A stretch of DNA of 64,000 nt from the NCBI GenBank assembly GCA_024803745.1, contig JANJXV010000100.1, positions 2,170,001 through 2,234,000 on the forward strand, given 5' to 3'. The DNA comes from Megascapheus bottae (taxonomy: Eukaryota; Chordata; Mammalia; Rodentia; Geomyidae). The notes under the pieces were generated by a model, which saw only the letters and a program-made list of their open reading frames with translations, had not been told where the DNA came from and did no database searches. A program made the translations under genes and the position numbers. Shown here piece by piece: positions 46,606-59,700 of the stretch; position 1 is the first letter of the stretch; each line of letters begins with the position of its first letter.

Positions 46606-47018
46606 TCACACAGTACATTTAGCAGTTTTCCTCCCTCCCTGAAGAGTTTCTTGGGTAGGGAGAACAGAATTATGATACTGCAGATCTTTTGGACTGTCAC
46701 AATCATGAATAAATTGCTCTGAATATCCGATGGATTTTTTAAGAACAGGAGACATACGAGATCTATATGCAGCATGCATCTCATCAGGCTTAAGAGACAG
46801 AAGCATGTTTTGACACTTAATGAACTCCTCAGTCCTCACCCCTAAGTTGTTACCGTTATTACTAATCAGCTCTGGATTATGTGTAGAGCTCAAATTTAAA
46901 GTTGTTGCTAATCTCACGTTTTCCTCCACTTCGATACTACTTGCAACTGCTACTTCACAAAGACATTCATGTGGACTTTCCTGGCAGGTCTTGAACACAT
47001 TTTCCATTACCTGGACAT
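46606..47018 (-). pseudogene. ZNF linker region, start of the finger exon
   Basis: Acceptor 'cattttag' at 47,019. The frame from the B exon continues as 'DVQVMENVFKTCQESPHECL' and about 135 codons of linker, then ends at a stop where the first finger cysteines should begin ('KTAKCTV' stop). A shifted frame restores finger-like 'CDEKYC' only briefly. Confidence 0.75.
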
Positions 47019-47454
47019 CTAAAATGAGTCATAGAAAAAAAGACACAAACATACATGAGATACAAATATTCCTTACTGTAAAGGTAATGACTTTACTTTC
47101 CCATCCTAAGTGTTAGATATTTTAAAATATAAAAGTGGAAATTGATTTGTGAGAAATATATGCTTTTCTCCCTAACATATTAAGAACATGATATTTTACA
47201 TGACCAATAAGGTTTTTCTGTGTTTTAGTTCTCTTTTTATATCACAGGAAATATTTATTGAAATTACCCATCTATGTATTGCTACAGTTTTAAGCTGAGT
47301 ACTACCTATAGTATACCTGCAGCTGTTTTTTTTCAAATACTGTTTTGTTTATACATTGAGGAATAGCTGCCTTTCTTTTATTTTTGAGAAATAATCTAAA
47401 TATTGTGCTGTTTTGCATCTTTTTAAAACCTTCTTTTCTTTTCTTTTTTTTTGT

Positions 47455-47620
47455 AGTTCATAGGCCTCGGCCCTGCCCCTAAACACTTCAGCAGAAGACT
47501 ATAACCCCTATCCTTGAGCTACAGCCCCACTTCCTGTTTTCTAGAGTTAACTACAGATAAGAGGATCAGGTCCTGAGTAGCAGATAGGATTAGCTTACCT
47601 AGTTTCAATGCTGTTTGCTT
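47455..47620 (-). mobile_element. B1/ID SINE fragment in ZNF intron
   Basis: 'cccctaaacacttcagcag', 'ccttgagctacagccccac', 'aggatcaggtcctgagtag'. Confidence 0.55.
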
Positions 47621-47944
47621 ATTAACCATTAAGTGAGGAACACGATTTTTTTCTAGATTCAGCGGCCACAAGTTTGGTTTATATGTCTGTTTGCCTTTGA
47701 TCCAAGCAAGAACGATTCTTGAGAGTAAGGACTTACACCTATATCCCTTCAGTTACAACTTCTCACTAAAGTCTCAATTTAGGTATTTGTGGGAATTTTG
47801 AAATTTGTTTCTTTCCATTTGAAGTCCTATAAAAATTCCTTTTCTAACACTCCTGTCCCTCAGAACCATGGAAAACCAAAAAATCTCCAGCTCATTGTCT
47901 AGTTAATTTTCTTATATTGATTGAAACTTTGTTGTTTTTTTTCC

Positions 47945-48120
47945 TTCCATTCCTGGGTTTGAACTTAGGACCTAACCACTGTCCTTGGGTTTTCTCAAGA
48001 CTAGATCCCTACCAATGAAGTCATTACTTCTGGCTTTTTCTATGTATGTGGTAATAAGGAATCAAACCTGTGTCTTTGTGCATGCTAGGCAAGCACTCTA
48101 CCACTAGGCTCAATTTCTGG
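47945..48120 (-). mobile_element. ID-type SINE in ZNF intron
   Basis: 'cattcctgggtttgaactta', 'taataaggaatcaaacctg', 'gctaggcaagcactctacc'. Confidence 0.8.
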
Positions 48121-48258
48121 TGGAAAGGTCTGGTTCTGAATACCAGTCTCTTCCTACCAGCAAAAAGATATTATCCTTATCAGAGAATAAGGCCCTGACT
48201 TATTCCTTGTTTGCTCAATCATTTATAGTCTTAGTTTTAAAGAAATTAAATATCATTC

Positions 48259-48260
48259 AT

Positions 48261-48298
<38 letters not shown>

Positions 48299-48379
48299 TT
48301 TCTTTCTTTCTTTGTGTCTTCCTTTCCTTCCTTCCCTCTTTCTTCCCTGTTTCTTCTTCCTTTCTTTCTTTCTTTCTTC

Positions 48380-48446
<67 letters not shown>
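48259..48446. repeat. (CTTT)n/(TTTC)n tetranucleotide tract, about 190 bp
   Basis: Two long CTTT runs separated by a CCTT-rich interruption at about 48,315-48,362. Lies in the ZNF intron. Long Phe/Leu and Lys/Glu frames across it are artefacts. Confidence 0.96.
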
Positions 48447-48449
48447 GTT

Positions 48450-48680
48450 TTGCAGTCATGGGACTTGAATTCTAGACCTGGCTGTTCTTCCTGAGCTCTT
48501 CAGCTCAAGGCTACCGCCCTATGTCTTTAGCCTCAACCCCACTTCTCATTTTCTGTTGGTTCATTGGAGAGAAGAGTCTAAGGTGTTTTTGTGATAGGTC
48601 AGTCTTTGAACCTTGATCCTCAGATCTCAGCCTCCTAAGTAGCTAGGATTGACAGGCATGAGCCACGGGATCATGGCTTT
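48450..48680 (-). mobile_element. B1/ID composite SINE in ZNF intron
   Basis: 'agctcttcagctcaaggct', 'gatcctcagatctcagcct', 'cctaagtagctaggattga', 'atgagccacgggatcat'. The CTTT tract probably grew from its tail region. Confidence 0.85.
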
Positions 48681-48774
48681 CTCATTTTATTTTGTTTCAC
48701 AGTGATTTCTACAGAGAAATCTAACTTTAACTCTACTGCCACATAGAATTCATTATATCACCCTATGATTCTTG

Positions 48775-48950
48775 GTGCCGGGGGTTTGAGCTAGCATGCA
48801 CAAAGACCTGGTTCAGTTCCTTGGTACTACATACAAAGAAAAAGCCAGAAGTGGTGCTATGACTCAAGAAGTAGAGAGCTAGCCTTGAGAAAACCCAAGG
48901 ACCATGCTCAGGCCCTGAGACCAAGCATAGGACTGGGAAAAGAAAATGAT
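48775..48950 (+). mobile_element. ID-type composite SINE in ZNF intron
   Basis: 'agctagcatgcacaaagac', 'cagaagtggtgctatgactc', 'gagagctagccttgagaaaa', 'cataggactgggaaaagaa'. Confidence 0.8.
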
Positions 48951-49090
48951 TCTTGATTCATTCACAAAGAATTCCATAGGTTCCACACAGGATTTAGGGT
49001 AACTAAGAATATTATTGCTCAGTACATCACAGCATGAACTTACCAATAGGGCTCAGGCTCCAACATCAATATGAAGATGCATTCACTCAC

Positions 49091-49180
49091 CTGTGATATT
49101 CTTGTCAGAGGAATTTCCTATCCAGAGTTCTGCACAGTGCTCTAGCTTGTCAATTAATACAGGTTTGGGAACACAGGGCC
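49091..49180 (-). CDS. KRAB-B box exon (90 bp)
   Basis: Acceptor 'aatttacag' at 49,181 and donor 'gtgagtg' at 49,090. It encodes 'PKPVLIDKLEHCAELWIGNS', the B-box pattern P-K-P-x-L-I-x-x-L-E-x-x-x-E-x-W. In frame with the A exon through a split Gly codon. Confidence 0.88.
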
Positions 49181-49339
49181 CTGTAAATTAGAAACAGTAG
49201 AGAATTATTGCTTATGCTGTGTCATCATTGCTTTAAGTTCGCAGACATCCTACTCACAAGTTATCTATTAAATCTTTTTTCTCATTTCTCACTGGCTCCA
49301 TGGTTGACTTTTCCCCAGCTCTGGATTCATTTTGTATGG

Positions 49340-49600
49340 CATAAACTTAGCTGTCTTGCTCAAGGCTAGAAAAATACCAGTTTGAGTCCCAGCTCCACTT
49401 ACATGCATAGGTCTTCATGCATGCTAGGCAAGCACTCAACCACAAAATCAAACTCTTGACACTCCACTAACAGTTTTGAGGGGTTATTTGGAGTTATAGA
49501 GTTTCATGGCAATTTTTATGCCATTGCTGCCTTCAAATTAGAATTCTTAGATTTCTTCCTCCTGAATATTTTAAGATTACAGGCATGAAACATTGCACCT
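49340..49600 (-). mobile_element. Decayed SINE fragments in ZNF intron
   Basis: 'tcttgctcaaggctagaaaa', 'atgctaggcaagcactcaac', 'cctcctgaatattttaag', 'ttacaggcatgaaac'. Confidence 0.55.
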
Positions 49601-49887
49601 AGTGCCAGGTTTCCATTATAAACTCACTGTTTAGTGATTTGTAGATTCTATTTCCAATAATGATATATATTCTATTCTGGATTGTTTATCCACTTACAAT
49701 TACTGTGTAAGTTTGGAATGTCGTCTCCATTAGAGGAAACATAATTTAGAACTGTTGTCAAAGTATCCTGAAGGTATCCTGAAGAATGAGTACAAAATTC
49801 ACTTAGGTTTTCTTTAGAAAGTAATGATACTTCTCAGGGGCCTGGAATCTTTCATTTAAATAGTATTGAAAGTTTGATAAACATTCA

Positions 49888-50097
<210 letters not shown>

Positions 50098-50194
50098 TTA
50101 GCACTGAGTTATAAACACACCATGTCTTGAATTTTATTCTTTTTTTGTTGGAATTTTATTCCTTTACTTAAATGTGTAGACTTACATGAAATAT

Positions 50195-50400
50195 TGACCT
50201 GAAAATCTTAGGGATGGTGCCTAGGCCCAGAGTTCAAGTCCCAAGACCCACAAAAAAATAAAAAGGCAAGCCAGGTGTTGGTGGCTCACGCCTGTCATCC
50301 TACCTACTCAGGAGACTGAGATCTGAGGACCATGGTTCAAAGCCAGCCTGGCACAAAATTCCATGAGACTCCTTTCCAATTACCCACCATAAAATGTTTA
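50195..50400 (+). mobile_element. SINE tail plus B1-like SINE
   Basis: 'ggcccagagttcaagtccc' with A-rich end, then 'gtggctcacgcctgtcatcc', 'ctcaggagactgagatctga' and 'caaagccagcctggcacaaa', the B1-like left unit of the composite family in sense orientation. Lies just upstream of the KRAB-A exon. Confidence 0.8.
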
Positions 50401-50649
50401 ATGGCTTGTGGCATATCATGGTAGAGCAATTGTGGTATCGACAAAAATAAGTCGGGGGAGTAGATTTAGGTTATAAATGGAATTATTCCATTGAAAAGGA
50501 ACTACATTATATGATGACATATGCTGGTACTGTGAGAATATTGCAAAATCTTAGGGTATCAAGTAATAATACTGTGAAGTACACCCAGAATGTTAATGTT
50601 CTATGTCTGGCATAATAGTCACTTGGGGAAGAAACTTTTTTTTCCTTTT

Positions 50650-50890
50650 TTTGGCTGGGGGATTTGTAAGGCTTGAACTCTGGGCCTGGGCACTGTTCCT
50701 GAGCTCTTCAACTCAAGGCTATCACCCTACCTATGAAGCCACAGTGCCATTTCCCATATTCTAGTGGTTAACTGTAGATGAGATTCTCATAGATTTTCTA
50801 ATGCCCAGGCTGGCTTTGAACCAAATCTTTAGATATCACCCTGATATCTGAGTAGCTAGGATTACAGGTAGAAGTCACTGCACCTGGCAA
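50650..50890 (-). mobile_element. B1/ID composite SINE
   Basis: 'aggcttgaactctgggcctg', 'gagctcttcaactcaaggct', 'caggctggctttgaacc', 'gagtagctaggattacagg'. Confidence 0.85.
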
Positions 50891-51296
50891 GAAATTTATT
50901 TCTTGCTGTTTTATACTACAAATTTACTGTATGTTTTACTTTTTCAAAAAGACTGAGGATGACCTTTGTTCTGTATATAATGGGAAGAGGGGTAGGGAGC
51001 TGTGAGCAGAAGAACTGAGGGGCAATACTCAGGGTAGGACAATAGCCTTAAACTAAAGAGCTCACGGCCCAAGGTCCAAGCCCCATGACTTTCCCAACTA
51101 CCCCACAAAAAAGGGAAAAAAATTGGAGATTGGAGAGGATTTTCTAAAAAGAATATATAGAAATGGTAGTTCAAAATGTAGAAAGAAGTTCAATATTAAC
51201 AGTCATGAAAAAAATTAAAATTACAATGAAATCATTACTTTAAATATGTTAATATAAATATAGTTTTAAACAAAAAGATCCACATAAACACACATA

Positions 51297-51327
<31 letters not shown>

Positions 51328-51987
51328 GCATACCAAAAAACAACTTTCAAAGTCTAACTATTACTGGGAAGGTAGTGAGAAGAAGTAGAACTTTGGAATA
51401 GTTTGCAAGGAATATAAAACAATCAAAAATTGCGTGGAGAGTGCTGAAAAAGTACTAAATATAGAATTACATAGAAATATGGTCCAACACTTCTATTTCT
51501 AGATTTGTACGTAACAGAAGAGAAAGCAGAGACTAGAACAAATATGTGGAGAATCCATTCACAACTATTAATAATAATCAAAAGATAGAAATATGCAAAA
51601 CAATGCATTGAAAAGGAAGAACATTTTACTATATTTTACAGATGAATCTTGATTACAGTAAACTAAAAATACAGCAGTCATAAAGGAAGAGCTAGGGTAT
51701 GTTTTCCCTTCCAGAGCTTCCAAGGATCAACAAACCCTTAGAGCCAAAAAGCACGATGGTTCCAGAGAATGGAGTAGAGAGGAACAGGAGCTGAATGTTT
51801 AATGATTATACATGGAAGATGAAAATTGCTCTAGATGGGTAGAATGAAGAGAGAACTGTACCCTAAACAATGGTTATGTAGCCACACAGGATGGGACACA
51901 CCTATACTCCCTGATCTTGGGAAACTCAAGAAGGATTTCTAGCCATCCTAGATGCATGGAAAGATCTATCATAAAAACTAATGTGGA
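50891..51987. other. Unique sequence with a CA tract; no gene
   Basis: A SINE 3' scrap lies at about 51,025-51,100 ('taaagagctcacggccc', 'ccaagccccatgac'), and a (CA)n tract at 51,286-51,331. No coding frame is supported. I could not find an upstream ZNF exon here. Confidence 0.5.
51286..51331. repeat. Imperfect (CA)n tract
   Basis: ACACACA interrupted by AAACA units, about 46 bp. Confidence 0.85.
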
Positions 51988-52160
51988 GGGGCTGGGAGTT
52001 TGGCATAGTTGTAGAGTGCTTGTACGAAGACGAAGGTTCAATTCTGCAGTACCACATACACAGAAAAAACCAGAAGTAGTGCTGTGGCTCAAGTAGAAGA
52101 TCGCTAGGCTTGAGGAAAGCTGAAGGACAGTGTTCAGACCGAGTTCCAGCAAAAGGGCTT
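51988..52160 (+). mobile_element. ID-type composite SINE
   Basis: 'ggctgggagtttggcatag', 'tcaattctgcagtaccaca', 'gaagtagtgctgtggctcaa'. Confidence 0.85.
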
Positions 52161-52179
52161 GTTTAAAAAAAAACAGAAA

Positions 52180-52412
52180 GCTGAGCATGATGGGGTGGTG
52201 GCTCACTTTTATAATCCTAGCAACTCAGGAGGCTGAGATCTGAGGATCAAGGTTTAAAGCCATCCTGGCACAAAAAGACACGAGACTCTTTCTCTTTAGA
52301 AAATGGGAGGTGGAGCTTGGCTCCAGGGTAAGGTGGTAGCCTGGAGCTGAAGAGCTCAGGGATAGTGCCAAGGCTGAGTTCAAGATATATGACCCACCAA
52401 AAAAAATAAAAC
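52180..52412 (+). mobile_element. B1-ID composite SINE, near full length
   Basis: B1-like left unit ('ggtggctcacttttataatc', 'tcaggaggctgagatctgag') fused to an ID-like right unit ('gtagcctggagctgaagagc', 'gctgagttcaag') and an A-rich tail. The clearest sense example of this family in the window. Confidence 0.88.
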
Positions 52413-52865
52413 ACAAAAAATAATATGGAATAATTTGGATTCTGTGAATTTTATCAGGCATATAAATGTCTTTTTTTGCTGTTGAAATAACAAATTGTTT
52501 GGAAACATTTTAAAAGTTTTTACCTAGAAATGTACAATACAAATGGAATTAATAACAAACACAAAATATGCAAAAGATACAAATTATCACAATATGGGTA
52601 TCCTGCTTCTGTATCTTTTCACTGACCCCAGTTCAAATGAGTCACATATTCTGAATCATTTCTCCCAGTTGATATATGCCACACATGTAGGTTGTACTGA
52701 ACTTGTTTGGAAATCAAATCAAATACTAAGCAAATGTGTGTGAGATTTTGTCAACAGTGATATTTCAAATATAAATCCCTACTCATTGCATTATTTAATA
52801 TCAATGCGGGAATCTAACTTACACTGGCAGAATCTTCAATCTTTTGAGAATTTTCAAAAGGTTGT
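52413..52865. other. Unique AT-rich sequence left of the L1 array
   Basis: No repeat or gene recognised. It ends abruptly at the internal L1 breakpoint. Confidence 0.55.
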
Positions 52866-53208
52866 GCAAATATTTAGGATCGTTATGTCTTCCTGGAGGA
52901 AAGATCCCTTTAGTAGTATGTAGTCACCTTCTTTGTCTTTTCTTACTAATTTTAGTTTGAAGTCTATTGTATCTGATATGAGGATGGCAACTCGAGCCTG
53001 TTTATGGGGGCAGTTAGCTTGATAGAGTTTATTCCAACTTCTCACTTTCAAAAGATGATTGTTTTTGGGTAAGATGTGTCTCTTGAAGACAGCAGAACGA
53101 TGGCTCTTGCTTTTTGATCCAACTAGACAGCCAATGCCGTTTAATTGGAGAGTTAAGTCCATTGATATTGAGAGTTAGGATTGAGAGATATTTATTAGTT
53201 CCTACCAT
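52866..53208 (-). pseudogene. L1 ORF2 endonuclease start of element 5
   Basis: Start codon intact. Carries the shared one-base frameshift near 53,060 and then the block 'VAILISDTIDFKLK' before the breakpoint. Confidence 0.88.
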
Positions 53209-53256
53209 GTTTAAAAGCTTTTAGTAGGGCCTGTGTCTTGACAGTTCTTGTGGTCC

Positions 53257-54443
53257 TTAGATGGTATGCTGTTTAGGTGCCATTTCTTTCCCTATATTGC
53301 ATTTATTTTGGTTTTCTATGTATAGAGAATCTTTGAGAATTCTCTGTAGTGTTGGTTTTGTTTCGACATATTGTTGCACCTTTTCCCTGGAATGGAGTGT
53401 TTTTATTGTTCCCTCAGTTATGAATGAGAGCTTAGCTGGCTACAATATTCTTGGTTGGTAGTTATTTGATTTAAGGGCATGACATATATGCTTCCAGTCA
53501 CTTCGTGCTTGCATGTTCTCTGCTGAGAAATCTGGGGTTATTCTGATTGGTTTGCCTTTAAAGGTTACTGATCCCTTTTCCCTGGCTGCATTTACCATCT
53601 TTTCTTTCGTTTCTATTGATCCAGTTCGGATCACAATGTGGTGGTTGGATGTTCTTTTCTGGTCAGGTCTGTTTGGGGTTCTAAAAGCTTCTCGTATCTG
53701 GATGGGCCTGCCCTTCTGGATATTTGGGAAATTTTCTGAGATGATTCCCTGAAGTGTATTTCCAATACCATTGACCTCTTTCTCCACGCCCTCCTCAATA
53801 CCAACTAGCCTTAAATTAGGCTTCCTAATTGTACCTTGGACCTCCTGAAGCGATCTGTCATATTTCCTAGATTTGGATTGACTCATTTTCTGTTCTTTGT
53901 CTATAATACCTAAATTATCTTCAGCCCCGGAAATTCTCTCCTCTGCATTGTCTAACCTGCTATCAAAGCTATCTACTTTATTTTTCATCTCCCTTGCTTC
54001 TAATTGCTCACTTTTGATGCCTTGCATCTCTTGTTTTAGATCATGTATGGATTTCTTTATCTCCTTGATTTCCTTTTGAGTGGTTAGCTCGGTAGCTTTA
54101 TTTTCTTTGGACATTTGCTGGAGTTTGGTCACGTTTTTACTTGTGAATTCTATGAATTCATCCATCTTTCTTTGAAAAACCTTTGTTATGGCCTCCTTTA
54201 TGGCTTCTTCTCTTTCATTATCACCTTGTTTTTGCTTTCGCCTTGTTAAGCTATGGCTTCCTCCATTATCTCTTTCTTTATATTTTCACATTTTCCATTA
54301 ATGATGTTTATCAATTGCATTTGTGTAGCACTTGGAAGACTCTCCTCTAGGTGTGCCAGTGACTGTTCCATTGTCTGTTTACATTGGGTGGGGGATGTTG
54401 TTTCTTGATTTGACATTTTTCTTGAGTTTCTTGTTCTGCCCAT
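53257..54443 (-). pseudogene. L1 ORF1 of element 5, broken
   Basis: The N-terminal 65 codons (54,443-54,246) end at a stop where other copies read Ala-Glu-Gln. A long frame, 54,165-53,440 (241 codons), covers coiled coil, RRM and most of the C-terminal domain, ending at the shared TAG after 'NYQPRIL'. Confidence 0.9.
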
Positions 54444-54991
54444 TTGAAAATGGGAGCAAGATTACTACTAAATACGATTATAGTTTTTCAGATATAACCA
54501 ACCTAGACCTCTGTAGCTGGCAGTTCACAAGTTTTGATTGGTATTATCACTCTTTCTTTTTGTGCACTTACAGACCAGTCTAATACAACCACTGATAAGC
54601 GATTTATACCCAAAACAATAAGCCTCTCAATCCAACTCGACTGTCTTTAAGTCCCTCTGAGCCTAGAGAATAATTAACCACCTACATATACAATATTGCT
54701 CAACAGCCATCAAGTGTAGATCCGTGCAGTATAAGGGTTGAAAGACGAGCAGAGGTCCAGAGATAGAAAAAAAGAATGAGAGAGGTCAGGGGAGGTACAA
54801 GAGGATTAACGTAGGAGTGTAAGAATATTGTAGTCCTGAAGAAAAGGTATAGCATAAGGATAACTGACCTAAGTTGGTAAGTAGGTAGCATATTTGAGTA
54901 CAAAGTTTGGAAAGTATTAGAATAAAACTTATGTGTTGCTGCACGACTAGCTCTTAGGCCAACCAGTGGCCTCACAGTGGAACATGGGATG

Positions 54992-56350
54992 GATTTGTAT
55001 GTCTTGTCTACATTGAGGGAAAGGGGTATTTCACAAGATGCAGAAACGAAGATTTCAGAAGCAAATGCTGTGAGTGAATTAGCTCATAAAAAGCATTTTC
55101 ATTTTCTTTTATCTTTCTGCCAGTCTTGGGGCTTGAATTCAGGGCCTGAGCACTGTCCTCGGGTTTTCTCAAGTCTAGCCCTCTGCCACTTGAGCCACAG
55201 TGCCACATCTAGATTTTCTATCTATGTGATACTGAGCAATCAAACCCAGATCTTCATGGATGCTAGGCAAGCACTCTACCACTATGCCAAACTCTCAACC
55301 CTGGCATAGTCATTATAAAGTCATCATCATCATATCAAAATATCCTTTCTCCTACAAAGAATGAACACTTATCTATGTGTGTAATGCTTTTTTTAAATTT
55401 CACTAATTCTTCTGTGTTTTTCCCTCTTGCATTTTTTACACATGACAGCAAAGCTAATCATCAGGAAAAAATTGATTAGGATACAGAAACCTAATAATAT
55501 GCTAGTAGATTGACGTCAAAAATATGTGCAAGATGCCCTGTATGTTTGACCTAGTGGTAGAGTCCTTGCTTTCCACGCAAAAAGACTCAGGTTTGATTCC
55601 TCATTACCACATACATAGAAAACGCTGCAAGTGGTGCTGTGGCTCGGTGGGACAGCTAAAGCCTAAAGAAAGCCGAAGAACAATGTTCACACTCTGAGGT
55701 CAAGTCCCAAGACTAGCAAAAAAAATCGACAAGGGGCAAAATTCAGGCAGAGAAGGCACTGTGAAGCAAATGTTTTGTAAAGGATGAGGGCAATATTGAC
55801 CCTTAAGTTTGGATCTTACCGAAGAAAGGCTCCTTGAGCCTGAGACCAGACTGGTAGTTGGGACTAGTGGAAGACATTGGGAATGGACAAATAAGGTATG
55901 CTGTTTACTACATCCACATGTATATTGTGAGATTGGAGGAGAGATTCAGCCTCCAGTATGTCTTTGGGGAGGTCTTCTGTGAGCAAGGGTCTTTGGTCAT
56001 TGGGCCCTGAAAGGTGACCCTGCCTCCCTCACAATGGAACAGAATATGGAACCCTGGTAACCAAGGCACTGTAACTAACAACCAGCTCAAGCCAGCTCAC
56101 TTGGCCTGTGGCTCAGGAGGAAGAAAGATGTTGCTGTGCTGTTTCCAAAGGTCAGGAAACTCGAGTCTCAGGCATGGAAGTTGTGGATGTCTTACTCGAG
56201 GATGTACATGCTAGATCATTGCCAAGCCACAAATCCAGTATAACAGGCCTTTCTCTAAGAAGAAGGCCAGGAAAATCCAGGGCAACCAGATGAGGTAAAT
56301 TTCTAAGAAGAAATGTATTTGACCCCATCATCCTCCCCACACACTACAAC
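54992..56350 (+). repeat. Spacer S3
   Basis: Same segment as S1, with SINEs at about 55,115-55,310 and 55,530-55,725, and the 61-codon frame at 56,108-56,293. Bounded by the element 5 5'UTR and the element 6 tail. Confidence 0.92.
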
Positions 56351-56778
56351 TTTCTTTTTTTTTATTTTTTTATTGTAATTAGTAAAAGGGTTACATGATA
56401 TTTGCCAGGTAGAATGTGCATTAATTCACATACATTGATACCCTTTCACATGTCTTGGTACCCATTTCCCTCCAACCCCACACCCCCCACCCTTCTCGGT
56501 TTTCCCCTCTTCCCTATCAAATTTCAAATATCCAAATACAAATAAATTCAATATATCAGATAACAAAGTGAGATACTATACCAATATCGGATAACCAAGG
56601 GACAGTAAAGGAGACGAGAGACTACATAGTACATTAAGGACAACAATCATTCATTATATGGCTTTTGTTTCAATATCCTGGAGGTCCTTTCAATTAGCTT
56701 CACATAATATATCCTTATATATGGCCTTTTGCTCTATTGCAAGTCTCTGCTAGTAGAGCCCAAGGTTTCTACTGATTA

Positions 56779-59700
56779 TGATGAATGAGGGAAACCACTG
56801 AGCCTAAGTTCCTTTGAGTCTGGATTACTTCACTTAATATGATTTTTTCTAAGTCTTTCCATATCCTAACAAATGGGGCGATGTCATTCTTTCTGACAGC
56901 AGCATAGAATTCCATTGTGTACAAATACCACAATTTGTTGATCCAGTCATCAACTGAGGGACATCAGGGTTGGTTCCATATCTTTGCTATGGTGAATAGT
57001 GCTGCAATGAACATTGTTGTGCTAGTGGGTTTAGTATGCCCTTGTTTCTGGATTGTTGGGTAAACGCCAAATAGTGGTATTGCTGGGTCATAGGGGAGTT
57101 CTATGTTTAGCCTTTTGAGGCACTGCCACACTGCTTTCCATAGTGGTTGAACGAGTTTGCACTCCCACCAACAGTGTAGTAGTGATCCCTCCTGGCCACA
57201 TCCTCTCCAGCATCTGTTGTCATTCGTTTTCCTGATCCTGGCCATTCTAACTGGAGTGAGGTGGAATCTTAGAGTTCTTTTGATATGCAATTCTTTTATG
57301 ACCAGAGATGTTGAGCATTTCTTCATGTGTCTATAGGCCATTTTTGTTTCTTCTTCAGAGAAGACTCTCTTTAAGTCTTTGGCCCATTTTTTAATGGGAT
57401 GGGTGTTACTTTGGAGGTTAGTTTTGGAGTGATTCAATTTTGTGAGTTGTTGATATATTTTAGATATGAGGCCTTTGTCCATTGTTTGGTTGGTGAAGAT
57501 CTTCTCCCACTCTGTAGGCTTCCTGATTAGTTTACTAGCTATATCCGTTGCCATACAAAAGCTCTGTAGTTTAATGCAGTCCCACTTATCCAGCCTTTCT
57601 CTGATTTGTTGTGATTCTTGGTCCTTATTAAGCAAGTTTCGACCTGTGCCAAGGAGGCCTAGTGTATCTCCTATTGCTTCCTGTAAACTTTTCAGTGTGT
57701 CAGTTTTACCTCCAGGTCTTTGAACCATTTGGAGTTAATTCTAGTGCAAGGTGACAAAGAAGGATCCAACTTTAGTTTTCTGCTGGTGCTTAACCAGTTC
57801 TGCCAGCACAACTTGTTGAAGAGGCTATCTTTCTTCCATTCTATTTTTTGGCTCCCTTGTCAAAGATTAGGTGGCCATAGGTCTGTGTTTTAATATCTGG
57901 GTCCGCAGTTCTATTCCATTGGACTTCAGGCCTGTTCTTGTGCCAGTACCAAGCTGTTTTGAGAATTATAGCTCTGTAATAGAGTCTAAAGTTTGGAATT
58001 GAAATTCCTCCAGCGCTGTTCTTTCTGCTAAGAAGTGTTTTTGCTTACGGGGTCTTTTATTATTCCATATGAAATTTTGAATTGCCTCTTCTATTTCTTT
58101 AAAGAATGACATTGGGATATTGATGGGTATTGCATGGAATGTGTAGATAGGCCTTGGCATGATTGTCATTTTCACAATGTTGATTCTTCCAATCCAGTAT
58201 CATGGGAGGTTTTTCCATTTCCTTAGTTCTGCTTTAATTTCCTTTTTTAGGGTTTTAAAGTTTTCATCTAAACAGTCCTTTACATTCTTAGTTAAGCTAA
58301 TTCCTAGGTACTTTATTTTCTTTGAGGCTATTGTGAAAGGAGTTTCTTTCCTGATTATTGCCTCGTTCATCTCACTATTGGCGTAAAGGAAGGCAGTTGA
58401 TTGGTGAGGGTTGATTTTATGGCCTGCTACCCTTCCAAAGCTTTGAATCAGGTCAAGGAGCTTGGGAATAGAGTCTATAGGATTCTTTAAATACAGAATC
58501 ATGTCATCTGCAAAGAGGGATAATTTTATTTCCTCTTTCCCTACTTGGATCCCCTTTATGCTTGCTTCTTGCCTTATTGCACTGCCTAGGAAATTTAGTA
58601 CTATGTTAGAAAGGAGTGGAGAGAGTGGGCATCCTTGTCTCGTTCCTGATTTTAGAGGGAATGGCTTTAGATTTTCACCATTAAATATAATACTAGCAGT
58701 GGGTTTCTCATACACAGCCTTCATTACATTGAGAAATGTTCCATGGAGTCCTAGTTTCTCCACATCTTTTAACATAAAGGGGTTTTGGATCTTGTCAAAT
58801 GCCATTTCCGCATCTATTGAGACAATCATGTGATTTTTGTCCTTGCTCCTGTTGATGTGTTGAATTGTATTAATTGATTTGTGTATGTTGAACCAGCTTT
58901 GCCTCCCTGTGATGAATCCAGTTTCATCATAGTGTATAATTTTTTGATGAGTTGTTGTAGACGGTTGGCCAGTATTTTGTTGAGAAGTTTTGCATCGATG
59001 TTCATCAAAGAAATGGGTCGATAGTTCTCTTTCTTTGATGAATCTCTGTCTGGTTTGGGGATGATGGATATACTGGCTTCACAGAATGAGTTTGGTAAAG
59101 AACATTCATTTTCAATTTCGTTGAAGAGCTTGAGGAGTATTGGTGTGAGCTCTGCTTTGAAGACCTTATAGAATTCAGCTGTGAATCCATCTGGCCCTGG
59201 GCTCTTTTTAAGTGGAAGTTGTCTAATTTCCATTTCTATTTCAGAGCTTGAAATAGGCCTGTTGAGTTGGGTTAGCTCTTCTTGGTTCAGTGTGGGTATG
59301 TTAATATTGTCTAGGAATTCATCCATTTCTTCTAGATTCTCAAATTTGTTGGTGTAAACGTTTGAGAAGTATTCCCTCATGATATTCTGGATCTTGGTAA
59401 TTTCTGTCGTGATATTACCATTTTCATCTGCGATTTTGTTTATTTCGATATGCTCTCTTGTTTTTTTTGGTAAGATTTGCTAAGGGCTTCTCAATTTTGT
59501 TAATTCTTTCAAAGAACCAACTCCTTGTTTTGTTGATTTTTTCTATAGGTTTTTTTTATTCCAAATCATTTAATTCTGCTTTGATTTTAATAATTTGCTT
59601 TCTCCTAATGCGTTTAGGGTTGGTTTGTTGCTCTTTTTCCAGGAGGTTAAAGTGAGACATTAACTAGTTGGTTTGCCATTTTTCCAACTTGCTGTTGTAG

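Larger units (their letters stand above)
52866..54991 (-). mobile_element. L1 element 5: 5'UTR, ORF1, ORF2 start; 3' part missing
   Basis: Minus-strand L1 cut at 52,866 within the ORF2 endonuclease region. Here 'gttgtgcaaatatttagg' replaces the 'gggtgtgtaaatatttagg' of element 6. It has the ORF2 ATG at 53,206-53,208, ORF1 (54,443 to about 53,257) and a 5'UTR. This 3' loss is a rearrangement breakpoint. Confidence 0.92.

Noticed and set aside
48120..48494. Phe/Leu-rich and Lys/Glu-rich open frames
   Set aside because: Both strands of the CTTT tract; no start context or conservation.
51874..52461. Minus-strand frames of about 80-110 codons
   Set aside because: They lie across the two sense SINEs at 51,988-52,412 and recur wherever these SINEs occur.
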